Program-made: the position numbers and the translations under genes
NCBI GenBank assembly: GCA_029553505.1
Contig: JAKPKY010000165.1
Coordinates: forward strand, 100,595-136,096
Source: Planctomycetota bacterium
GTDB lineage: Bacteria; Planctomycetota; Phycisphaerae; SM23-33
DNA length: 35,502 bases
Direction: 5' to 3'
Shown here: piece after piece, positions 29,060 to 35,502 of the stretch
Layout of the letters: each line of letters opens with the position of its first letter
Numbering within the stretch: position 1 is the first letter of the stretch
Notes under the pieces: generated by a model
Databases searched by the model: none
What the model was told of the DNA's origin: nothing
Seen by the model: only the letters and a program-made list of their open reading frames with translations

Positions 29060-30722
29060 TGAATGCTTCCGATTCGGTTTCGCCTGGGGCGTCCGCGGTT
29101 CGGCGTTTTCTCAGGGCCCCGAGGAACTCGCCGAGTTCGGGCGCCCGCAGGGCCCAGGCGGCCAGCACGAACGTCGCGGCCCCGGCGCTCACCCCGACGG
29201 CGACAATCAACCCGCTGGACCGCCCCGCCAGCAGCCAGCGGACCACCAGCACCACCACGCCCATCACGCCCGCAGCCGTCAGCGACCGCATCGCGCTGGC
29301 GGCGAGCTTGCGCCCGCCGAAGCGCCCCACCTGCTTCCGGAGCAGCGCCGCGAGAATCACGACGTTCAGGCTGAACGTGACGGCCGCCGCGATGCTGAAC
29401 GCCGCCGCCCCGATCTGCGGGACCCACACCAGCGAGAGCACCAGCGCCATGTAGACCACCGACAGCACGCACGAGACCTTCAGCGGGGTGGTGGGACGCT
29501 TCAGGGAATAAAACGCCCGCATGAAGATGGGGTACGAGCAGAACGCCCAGAGCGTCATCGCATAGAAGCGGAGGATGTGGACGGTGGCGGCGGTGTCGGG
29601 CGCGCGAAAAGCGCCGTGCTGGAAGATCAGGGCGATGATGGGCTCGCCCAGGGTCAGCAGTCCCACGCCGGTGGCGAGTCCTTCCATGATCGACAGGCGC
29701 AGGGCGCGGTTCAGCGCGTCACGCAGGTTGGGCCAGTCGCCGCGGGCGGCGTAGCGGCTCAGCAGCGGAAAGACCGCCACCCCCAGCGACAGCGCCAGCA
29801 CGCCCATCGGGAACTGGTAGAGGGTGTTGGCGGCGTTGAGGCGCACCAGCACGCCCGAGCGCAACGGGCGCTCCACGACGTGGCCCAGCAGCGCCAGCGT
29901 CGGGCTGTGGTCGGTGGCCGTCAGGATCCATCCTGCCAGGTAGTCGAACAGGCTGGTCAGCTGGAGGAACCCCAGGCCCAGCAGCAGCGGGGCCATGAGC
30001 TTGAGGATGCTTTTGACGCCCGGTTGGACCGGGCGGAGCGTCGGGCGGACGGAGAACCCGGTCCGCCGCAGCAGCCAGAGCACCCCCGCGAGCTGGACGA
30101 TGCCCGCGGCCACCACGCTGGCGGCGATGATCTCCAGCTGCACCGGCACGTCGCCGGCTGCCAGGCGTTTCATTCCCAGCGCCGCGGCGATCATGAACGC
30201 GTTGAGCAGGATCGGCGCGAAGGCGGGATACCAGAACCGCCCGCGGCAGTTGAGGGCGGCCGCCCCCAGCGCCAGCAGGCACACGAAGACCATGTACGGC
30301 AGCATGATGGCGATGAGTGTCAGCAGGAGCTGGCGGTCCCATTCCCCGGGCGAGAGCTTCCACCAGACCAGCAGCCCGCCCAGCAGCAGCGCCAGCAGGG
30401 CCAGCAGAAACGCCGACAGGATGCCCAGCGCGTTGGACAGCAGGGCGCGGGCCTTGTCGAACCCGCCGGCCTCCGTCGTCTCCGTCAGCACGGGCACGAA
30501 CGCCCCGCTCAGCGCCCCCTCGCCGAACAGCCGGCGGAACAGGTTCGGAATCACGAACGCCATCTGGAACGCGTCCGTCGCGCGCGACGCGCCCAACCAG
30601 GTGATCGCCATCGAGCGGACCATGCCCAGCACGCGCGATCCGAGCGTCAGGACGGCGATAACCTTGGCCGCCCCGAAAAAGTGCTCGCGCTCCCGATGCT
30701 CGCTCTGTGCCTTTTCGTCCAC
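29016..30722 (-). CDS. murJ: Lipid II flippase MurJ (MviN)
   Basis: A 568-residue polytopic membrane protein of the MATE/MviN fold with about 14 hydrophobic segments. Family motifs are LTLGSRVLGMVRSMAITWLGASRATDAFQMAFVIPNLFRRLFGEGALSGAFVPVL at the N-terminus, LPYMVFVCLLALGAAALN, the central RLNAANTLYQFPMGVLALSLGVAVFPLLSR, and RAFYSLKRPTTPLKVS. It flips lipid II across the inner membrane for peptidoglycan synthesis. The GTG at 30722 (VDEKAQSEHRERE) is chosen because CATAAT ends 7 nt before it; further upstream the frame runs into intergenic repeats. The C-terminal tail (FNKPPPSGGGANPPC) is translated from a palindromic repeat and is probably not part of the ancestral protein. Confidence 0.92.
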   Translation of the reverse strand: MDEKAQSEHREREHFFGAAKVIAVLTLGSRVLGMVRSMAITWLGASRATDAFQMAFVIPNLFRRLFGEGALSGAFVPVLTETTEAGGFDKARALLSNALGILSAFLLALLALLLGGLLVWWKLSPGEWDRQLLLTLIAIMLPYMVFVCLLALGAAALNCRGRFWYPAFAPILLNAFMIAAALGMKRLAAGDVPVQLEIIAASVVAAGIVQLAGVLWLLRRTGFSVRPTLRPVQPGVKSILKLMAPLLLGLGFLQLTSLFDYLAGWILTATDHSPTLALLGHVVERPLRSGVLVRLNAANTLYQFPMGVLALSLGVAVFPLLSRYAARGDWPNLRDALNRALRLSIMEGLATGVGLLTLGEPIIALIFQHGAFRAPDTAATVHILRFYAMTLWAFCSYPIFMRAFYSLKRPTTPLKVSCVLSVVYMALVLSLVWVPQIGAAAFSIAAAVTFSLNVVILAALLRKQVGRFGGRKLAASAMRSLTAAGVMGVVVLVVRWLLAGRSSGLIVAVGVSAGAATFVLAAWALRAPELGEFLGALRKRRTADAPGETESEAFNKPPPSGGGANPPC

Positions 30723-30729
30723 GCGGAGG

Positions 30730-30758
30730 ATTATGCGCCCAACAAGGCCAAAGCGGAA
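30730..30758 (-). promoter_or_regulatory. Leaderless promoter of murJ
   Basis: Minus strand: CATAAT (30735-30730) ends 7 nt before the GTG at 30722. The -35 position, TTCCGC (30758-30753), is a weak match at 17-bp spacing. Confidence 0.5.
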
Positions 30759-30819
30759 GCCCCTGCCCCGGCCGCGCTGCGCGGAAGGCGCGGCGCCAGC
30801 CGGCGAGGAGAACACGGAT

Positions 30820-30960
30820 TCCACGGATTGAACGGATTCCACGAAGGAAGAAGGACTGAGGGAAAGAAGACCGAGGACCGGAGACCGGATACCGAAGACC
30901 GAGGGAAAAACTGAGCCGCGACCGTGAGGGAGAAATTTTCAATTGTCCATTGTCAATTGA
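30820..30960. repeat. Repeat tract between divergent murJ and the GT4 gene
   Basis: It begins with 'acggattccacggattgaacgg'-type repeats (30825-30845). The segment 30866-30929 matches the reverse complement of 4526-4588 with three differences. It ends with 'caattgtccattgtcaattg' palindromic words (30938-30960). No gene is visible. The 64-bp match over 26 kb shows that these tracts are copied as units. Confidence 0.75.
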
Positions 30961-31061
30961 CAATAGGAAGTCCCAGTCCCCGGTCCCGAGTCCCTGTTCC
31001 CTCATCATCCCTTTCATCCCTACGATGAGTTTGATTGTCGCCGGGCCGTGGCGGTTGGGTC

Positions 31062-31090
31062 TTGACGGCGTGGGCGGCGGGCTCGACGAT
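31062..31090 (+). promoter_or_regulatory. Leaderless promoter of the GT4 gene
   Basis: TTGACG (31062-31067), a 17-bp spacer, GACGAT (31085-31090), then 6 nt to the GTG at 31097. The -35 is near consensus; the -10 is weaker than elsewhere. Confidence 0.5.
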
Positions 31091-31096
31091 GGCAGC

Positions 31097-32242
31097 GTGA
31101 AGATCTGCCACGTCATCACGCGGATGATCCTGGGCGGCGCGCAGGAAAACACGCTGCTGACCTGCGAGGGCCTGCACGCGCGCGGGCACGAGGTCACGCT
31201 GGCGACCGGTCCTGCCGTCGGCCCGGAGGGCGAGCTGATGACCCGCGCGCAGGCGGCCGGATACCGCGTGATTGTTTTGGACGACCTGCGCCGGGAGATC
31301 CGCCCCTTGCGCGACGCCCGGGCCTGCGCCGCCCTGGAGCGCCTGCTGACCGAGCTGCGCCCCGACGTGGTGCACACGCATTCGTCCAAGGCGGGCATTC
31401 TCGCCCGCAAGGCGGCCGCCGGGCTGGGCGGAACGAAGATCGTCCACACCATCCACGGCCTGGCGTTCCACCCCTATGAGAAATGGTGGAAGAACCGCCT
31501 GTACGTCGCGCTGGAGCGTCGCGCGGCCCGTCGCACCGACGCGCTGATCTCGGTGGCCGACGCGATGACCGCCCAGGCGCTGGCCGCCGGGGTGGGCCGG
31601 CCCGAGCAGTACACCACCATCTACAGCGGCATGGAGGTCGAGAGCTTCCTGTCGCGCCCGCGCGAAGCCGACGAGTTCCGCGCCGCCCTGCGCCTGCCGG
31701 ACGACGCGGTGCTGGTCACGCAGGTCTCGCGCCTGGCGGAGCTCAAGGGGCACGAATACATCCTGAGCGCGGCGATGCGGATCGCCGACCCGCGAGTCCA
31801 CTTCTGCTTCGTGGGCGACGGCAGGCTGCGGCAGCGGATCGAGGCGGAGATCGCCCGGCGCGGGCTCGCCGGGCGGTTCCGACTGACCGGGCTGCTCGAC
31901 CCGGCGCAGATCCCCGCCGTCATGCACGCCAGCGACATCGTGGCGCACTGCTCGCTGCGCGAGGGCCTGGCCCGCGCGTTGCCGCAGGCGATGCTCGCCG
32001 GCAGGCCCGTCGTCAGCTACGATGTCGACGGCGCCCGCGAGGTCGTCACGCCGGACACGGGCATCCTCCTTCCGCCGCGGGACGTGGACGGCCTGGCGCT
32101 GGCCGTCGAAACCCTCGCCCGCACGCCCGCCCTGCGCGAGCGCCTCGGACAGGCCGGACGGCAACTCTGTCGCGAACGCTTCGACCACCACCGCATGGTC
32201 GAGCAGATCGAGGCCGTCTACGAACGCATCACCCGCGCCTGA
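31097..32242 (+). CDS. GT4-family glycosyltransferase
   Basis: A 381-residue GT-B enzyme. The N-terminal acceptor domain starts VKICHVITRMILGGAQENTLLTCEGLHARGHEV, with the GGAQ loop typical of GT4, and continues to VVHTHSSKAGILARKAA. The C-terminal nucleotide-sugar domain has QVSRLAELKGHEYILSAA, FVGDGRLRQRIE, SDIVAHCSLREGLARALPQAMLAGRPVVSYDVDGAREVV (E-x7-E type) and a C-terminal helix. It should extend a surface glycan or lipid-linked sugar in the cytoplasm. The GTG at 31097 is chosen for the promoter 6 nt upstream and because the conserved beta-strand starts there; in-frame ATGs at 30950 and 31025 would add repeat-derived residues. Confidence 0.88.
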   Translation: MKICHVITRMILGGAQENTLLTCEGLHARGHEVTLATGPAVGPEGELMTRAQAAGYRVIVLDDLRREIRPLRDARACAALERLLTELRPDVVHTHSSKAGILARKAAAGLGGTKIVHTIHGLAFHPYEKWWKNRLYVALERRAARRTDALISVADAMTAQALAAGVGRPEQYTTIYSGMEVESFLSRPREADEFRAALRLPDDAVLVTQVSRLAELKGHEYILSAAMRIADPRVHFCFVGDGRLRQRIEAEIARRGLAGRFRLTGLLDPAQIPAVMHASDIVAHCSLREGLARALPQAMLAGRPVVSYDVDGAREVVTPDTGILLPPRDVDGLALAVETLARTPALRERLGQAGRQLCRERFDHHRMVEQIEAVYERITRA

Positions 32243-32265
32243 AGTGCTTCAGGTAGGTTCCCACA

Positions 32266-32320
32266 ATGGAGGGTGGTACGGGCTGCTTGCAGCCCGTGTT
32301 CCGGCCGCAGCTTCACGTGT
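32266..32320. repeat. GTGGTA-type hairpin between 9-bp direct repeats at the dinG 3' end
   Basis: ACGGGCTGC-TT-GCAGCCCGT (32278-32297), preceded by GGGTGGT and followed by GTT. GTTCCCACA occurs at 32257-32265 and 32321-32329. The right copy is inside the last dinG codons. Without the element and one repeat copy, dinG would read LWEPT-stop; now it reads LWEHT-stop. Confidence 0.75.
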
Positions 32321-34334
32321 GTTCCCACAGCTCGCCGGGGGCGTCGCCGGGCGGGTCGTCGTCGGCCGAACGCGAGTATTCGTCGCGGACGATCTCCAGG
32401 TCCGGCAGGGCGGAAAGGAACTGCCTGCCGTACGACTTCGTCACGACCCGCGGATCCAGCACGACCACGAAACCCGTGTCGGTCGTCGAGCGGATCAGCC
32501 GCCCGAACCCCTGCTTGAAGCGGATGATTGCCTCGGGCAACTGGTAATCGGCAAAGGGATTGCCCCCCGCGGCGCGAATGGCTTCCATGCGGGCCTCGAC
32601 CACCGGCTCGTCGGGCACGGCGAACGGCAGCTTGGCGATGATGACGTTGGACAGCGCCTCGCCCGCGACGTCCACGCCCTGCCAGAAGCTCATCGTGCCC
32701 AGCAGGATGCTCCGTCCGCGGCTGCGGAAGCGCTGGAGCATGACGCCGCGCGGAAGCGTGCCGCCCTGGGAGAGCAACTGGTAGTCGTTGCGCTCGCAGA
32801 ACTCGGCCAGCAGTTCCTCGACGGCCTGGAGCATCCGGTAGCTGGTGAACAGGACGAAGCACCGCCCCTGGGATTTTTCGACGTAATGGCGGACGGCGCC
32901 GGCGGCGGCCGGCGCGAACTCGTCCAGGCGGTTCGGGTCGCCCAGGCGGGTTTCCAGGTAGAGCCTCGCCTGACGGCGGTAGTCGAACGGGCTGCTCAGC
33001 AGCAGCTCGCGCCCGCCCTCCAGGCCGAGACGCCGGCGGATGTAATCGAACCCGTGCGTCCCGCCGCGCGCGGTAGCCAGCGTGGCGCTGGTCAGCACGA
33101 CGGAGTTGACCGCGTTGAAGACCGTCTTGCGAACGATGGGGGCCACGTCGATCGGAGCCGACGCGAGCGTGACGACGGATCGCCCCCGCACCCCTCGCGA
33201 ACTGGTCCAGTACGCGTGCGACGGGTCCGCCTGCGTGATCAGCGCCTCGACCCGGTCGGCCAGTTCGGCTGCGCGCATCTCGTATCCGATGATCTCGAAG
33301 ACCTGCTCCTCGGCCGCGCCGCGGCGGAGTTTCTTGAGCTCTCCCGCCAGTTCGCGCAGGGCGGGCGAGAGCTGGTTGGGCACAATGCCCGCCTGGCAGA
33401 TTCTCCCGCTGGACGTCACAGCCGGCGCGCCGCAGCCCGCCAGCGCGTCGAAGAATGCGTCGGCTGCGTTGGCGGCGCGGTTGACCGCTCCGATCGCATC
33501 GCGCTGGGCGGTCAGCGCCAGCAGGCCGCGGTCCGTGCGGTCGTTGTACAGCTCACGCAGCAGAAACTGCACGCCGGCCGACGTCACGCTCTGACCGAAG
33601 TGGTCGCTGGCCACCTGCTCGACGGTGTGCGCCTCGTCCAGCACCACCAGGTCGTACTCGCCCAGCAGGCGCGACTGCTCGCTGTCCAGCGCCAGGTCCG
33701 AGAAGAACAGCGCGTGGTTGACCACCACCAGGTCGGCCCCCTGCATGCGCTTGCGGGCGGCCTGGAGATGGCACTTTCCGTAGTGCTCGCACTTGGAACC
33801 GTGGCAGATGCCCGTCTCGCTGCGGACCTTCTCCCAGACCTCCGGCGCCAGCGGAAAGTCGATGTCCTGGAGCGAGCCGGTCTCGGTCTGCATGGCCCAC
33901 TCCGCCAGGCGCGTCAGGTGGTCCATCTCGCGCTCGGAGGTGAAGAGCTTGCGGCGGTTCTTGATGACCAGCGCCAGGCGGCGGAAGCACAGGTAGTTGC
34001 TCCGCCCCTTGCCCAGCACCGCGCTGAACGGGTCGGGCAGGACGCGCTGGAGGAAGGGCAGGTCCTTGTGGACGAGTTGCTCCTGGAGCGCGATGGTGTA
34101 GGTGGACACGACGACGCGCTGTCGTTCTGCCGCGGCGCGGAGCAGCGCCGGAACGAGATAGGCGAAGCTCTTTCCGACACCGGTGCCGGCCTCGACGATC
34201 AGGTGCTCGTTTTCCGCGAACGCCGCGGCCACCGCCTGGGCCATCTCCAGCTGCTCGGGGCGATGCTCGTAGCGGTCCAGCTCCCGGCTGACGAGCCCGC
34301 CCGGGGCGAGGATGTCCTCGACGGTCGGGCTCAT
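32313..34334 (-). CDS. dinG: DinG-family (XPD-like) ATP-dependent DNA helicase
   Basis: A 673-residue superfamily 2 helicase. Walker A is [18 protein letters not shown] (about residues 50-67), after [16 protein letters not shown]. The four-Cys cluster region has [21 protein letters not shown]. Then come [12 protein letters not shown], the DEAH box [11 protein letters not shown], and C-terminal motifs [57 protein letters not shown] and [22 protein letters not shown]. DinG enzymes unwind damaged, R-loop or G-quadruplex DNA 5' to 3'. The ATG overlaps the stop of the upstream small membrane gene by four bases, so the two are coupled. Its last codons have been altered by the hairpin element at the 3' end. 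Confidence 0.92.
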   Translation of the reverse strand: MSPTVEDILAPGGLVSRELDRYEHRPEQLEMAQAVAAAFAENEHLIVEAGTGVGKSFAYLVPALLRAAAERQRVVVSTYTIALQEQLVHKDLPFLQRVLPDPFSAVLGKGRSNYLCFRRLALVIKNRRKLFTSEREMDHLTRLAEWAMQTETGSLQDIDFPLAPEVWEKVRSETGICHGSKCEHYGKCHLQAARKRMQGADLVVVNHALFFSDLALDSEQSRLLGEYDLVVLDEAHTVEQVASDHFGQSVTSAGVQFLLRELYNDRTDRGLLALTAQRDAIGAVNRAANAADAFFDALAGCGAPAVTSSGRICQAGIVPNQLSPALRELAGELKKLRRGAAEEQVFEIIGYEMRAAELADRVEALITQADPSHAYWTSSRGVRGRSVVTLASAPIDVAPIVRKTVFNAVNSVVLTSATLATARGGTHGFDYIRRRLGLEGGRELLLSSPFDYRRQARLYLETRLGDPNRLDEFAPAAAGAVRHYVEKSQGRCFVLFTSYRMLQAVEELLAEFCERNDYQLLSQGGTLPRGVMLQRFRSRGRSILLGTMSFWQGVDVAGEALSNVIIAKLPFAVPDEPVVEARMEAIRAAGGNPFADYQLPEAIIRFKQGFGRLIRSTTDTGFVVVLDPRVVTKSYGRQFLSALPDLEIVRDEYSRSADDDPPGDAPGELWEHT

Positions 34335-34783
34335 GTCCTGGCGGAAGAGTGCGGCGGGTAAGGAACCGGGTCGATCCGCGGCGTGGCGAACGACCGCGCG
34401 AAGTGCAACGCGAACCAGATGGTGATGACGATGGTGATCAGCGTGATGACCGTCGCCAGGACGGTGATGAACGTCCGCCCGCGGATGATCGCGCTCCGCA
34501 TCGACGAGGCGATCCGCTCCTTGGCCAGCGTGAGCATGGCGAGCATGACGGCCGCCACCGTCACCCACACGCTGATCGAGTGGATCCCGCTGTAGAGGTA
34601 CGTGCCGCGCGAGACCTGGTGACCGGACTGGAGGAAGTAGCGCACCTCGCCGGTGGCGGTGTATTTCTCGAGGTATCCGAAGACCGCCTCGCCGCCGATG
34701 AACATGTAGACGATCGTGTAGGCCAGGAAATTGGCCAGCCCGATCAGGATGATCCACGTGCAGATTCTCGTCTGACGGTCCAT
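34331..34783 (-). CDS. Small membrane protein coupled to dinG, unknown function
   Basis: A 150-residue protein with about three hydrophobic segments: residues 9-31 ([23 protein letters not shown]), 68-88 ([19 protein letters not shown]) and 103-127 ([25 protein letters not shown]). Between the first two is a polar stretch with [26 protein letters not shown] do not recognise the family. Its stop overlaps the dinG start (ATGA), so it is the first gene of that operon. CAGGGC about 10 nt before the ATG is a weak ribosome-binding site. Why a membrane protein should be coupled to a helicase is unclear. Confidence 0.75.
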   Translation of the reverse strand: MDRQTRICTWIILIGLANFLAYTIVYMFIGGEAVFGYLEKYTATGEVRYFLQSGHQVSRGTYLYSGIHSISVWVTVAAVMLAMLTLAKERIASSMRSAIIRGRTFITVLATVITLITIVITIWFALHFARSFATPRIDPVPYPPHSSART

Positions 34784-34807
34784 GGACGAAGCCCTGTCGC
34801 AGAAACG

Positions 34808-34855
34808 GTTATCGGGTCAATCGGTCAACTGGTCAATGGGTCGATCGGTCCTTCG
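34808..34855. repeat. Degenerate 'ggtcaatc' repeat between thiG and the small membrane gene
   Basis: Seven or so variants of GGTCAATC/GGTCAACT in 48 bp. Read on the minus strand this gives several TTGACC words; the first is followed after 17 bp by GATAAC, so the repeat may itself serve as the promoter of the downstream minus-strand gene. Confidence 0.55.
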
Positions 34856-34856
34856 G

Positions 34857-35502
34857 TCACCGGCGCACGCCGATGACGCCTTCCAGCGGGCTGGAGGCGG
34901 TGGCGTAGAGCTTGCGGGGAATCCGCCCCGCGCGACGGGCCCAGTAGCCCGACTCCATCGCCTGGCGCATCGCCCGCGCCATGCGCACCGGGTCGGACGC
35001 GCCGGCGATGCCCGTGTTCAGCAGCACGCCGTCGGCGCCGAGTTCCATGGCGATGGTCACGTCGCTGGCCGTGCCCACGCCGGCGTCGACAATGATCGGA
35101 AAATCGGCGTCGCCTTCCTTGAGCTGCTCGAGGATGATGCGGATGCTCCAGGGGTTCAGCACGCCCTGGCCGGAGCCGATGGGGCTGCCGGCGGGCATCA
35201 CGGCGTCGGCCCCGGCGTCCTTAAGGCGCTGGGCCATGATGGGGTCGTCCGACGTGTAGCACAATACCGTCAGGCCCTCTTTCTTCAGCGTCTGCAGCGC
35301 CTCCAGCGTGCCCATCGGGTCCGGCAGCAGCGTCTTCTTGTCGCCCAGGACCTCGAGCTTCACCCAGTCGGCGCCGGGATTCTCCAGGCCGCCCAGCAGC
35401 TCCCGGCCGAGGCGGGCGGTGCGGATGGCGTCGTCGGCGTTGAAGCAGCCGGCCGTGTTCGGCAGCAGCGTGTACTTGGCGGGGTCCAGGAAGTCCAGGA
35501 TG
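34857..35502 (-). CDS. thiG: Thiazole synthase (N-terminal part outside window)
   Basis: Minus-strand frame open from the right edge to a stop at 34857, 215 codons visible of the usual 255 or so. It covers [45 protein letters not shown] (Lys-x-Glu matching the Schiff-base lysine region), [70 protein letters not shown]. ThiG forms the thiazole phosphate of thiamine from deoxyxylulose phosphate, dehydroglycine and ThiS thiocarboxylate. The final residues are [10 protein letters not shown]. Other thi genes, if linked, lie beyond the window. Confidence 0.95.
   Translation of the reverse strand, partial: ILDFLDPAKYTLLPNTAGCFNADDAIRTARLGRELLGGLENPGADWVKLEVLGDKKTLLPDPMGTLEALQTLKKEGLTVLCYTSDDPIMAQRLKDAGADAVMPAGSPIGSGQGVLNPWSIRIILEQLKEGDADFPIIVDAGVGTASDVTIAMELGADGVLLNTGIAGASDPVRMARAMRQAMESGYWARRAGRIPRKLYATASSPLEGVIGVRR

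Overview
This is a GC-rich bacterial chromosome segment (about two thirds G+C by eye) carrying mostly housekeeping genes. The setting suggests a Planctomycetota bacterium, perhaps Phycisphaerae-like. The grounds are a PEP-CTERM secreted protein, a two-subunit KorAB oxidoreductase, single-gene transcription units in mixed orientation, and gene-free gaps full of palindromes and degenerate repeats of a kind I associate with planctomycete and verrucomicrobial genomes. The phylum is an inference; no 16S rRNA gene is present.

Layout from left to right: a partial polytopic GT-C-type membrane protein (1-1121, minus) diverges from a second one (1232-3049), followed by a heptose-1-phosphate guanylyltransferase-like nucleotidyltransferase. 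A gene-free repeat island fills 3906-4760. Next come a TPR protein, accA, a PfkB-family sugar kinase and a Type IIG restriction-modification enzyme. A RhuM fragment cut short by a repeat follows, then rpsT (ribosomal protein S20), a TlyA/FtsJ-like rRNA methyltransferase lacking its S4 domain, a PEP-CTERM protein, a DUF2339 membrane protein, a CE7-type esterase, a CDP-alcohol phosphatidyltransferase, miaB, korA-korB, tRNA-His and a small membrane protein. After these lie a BglII-like R-M cassette, a degenerate receiver protein, a 273-bp MITE-like element, nadA, murJ, a GT4 glycosyltransferase, dinG with a coupled small membrane protein, and the 3' part of thiG.

Promoters are unusually readable. 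Many genes have a TTGnnn / 16-18 bp / TAnnnT pair. In at least six cases (1232, 7600, 13119, 19629, 30722, 31097) the -10 box ends only 6-9 nt before the start codon, which predicts leaderless or nearly leaderless mRNAs. Other genes (rpsT, korA, the DUF2339 gene, the small membrane protein at 25102) have short leaders with Shine-Dalgarno sites.

The least explained structure is the repeat vocabulary. One family of perfect hairpins shares a constant tag (GTGGCA before the stem, GTGTT after it), while the stem sequence varies and stays self-complementary. It occurs at six loci. One copy group lies in frame inside the Type IIG enzyme just before its NPPY motif. Two others sit at the 3' ends of genes between direct repeats of 13 bp and 9 bp, the footprint of an insertion. 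The BglII-like R-M cassette is bounded by a perfect 22-bp direct repeat, and the 273-bp element at 27416-27688 has about 30-bp terminal inverted repeats and a TAA duplication. Together these point to a chromosome shaped by small non-coding mobile palindromes and by restriction-modification turnover.
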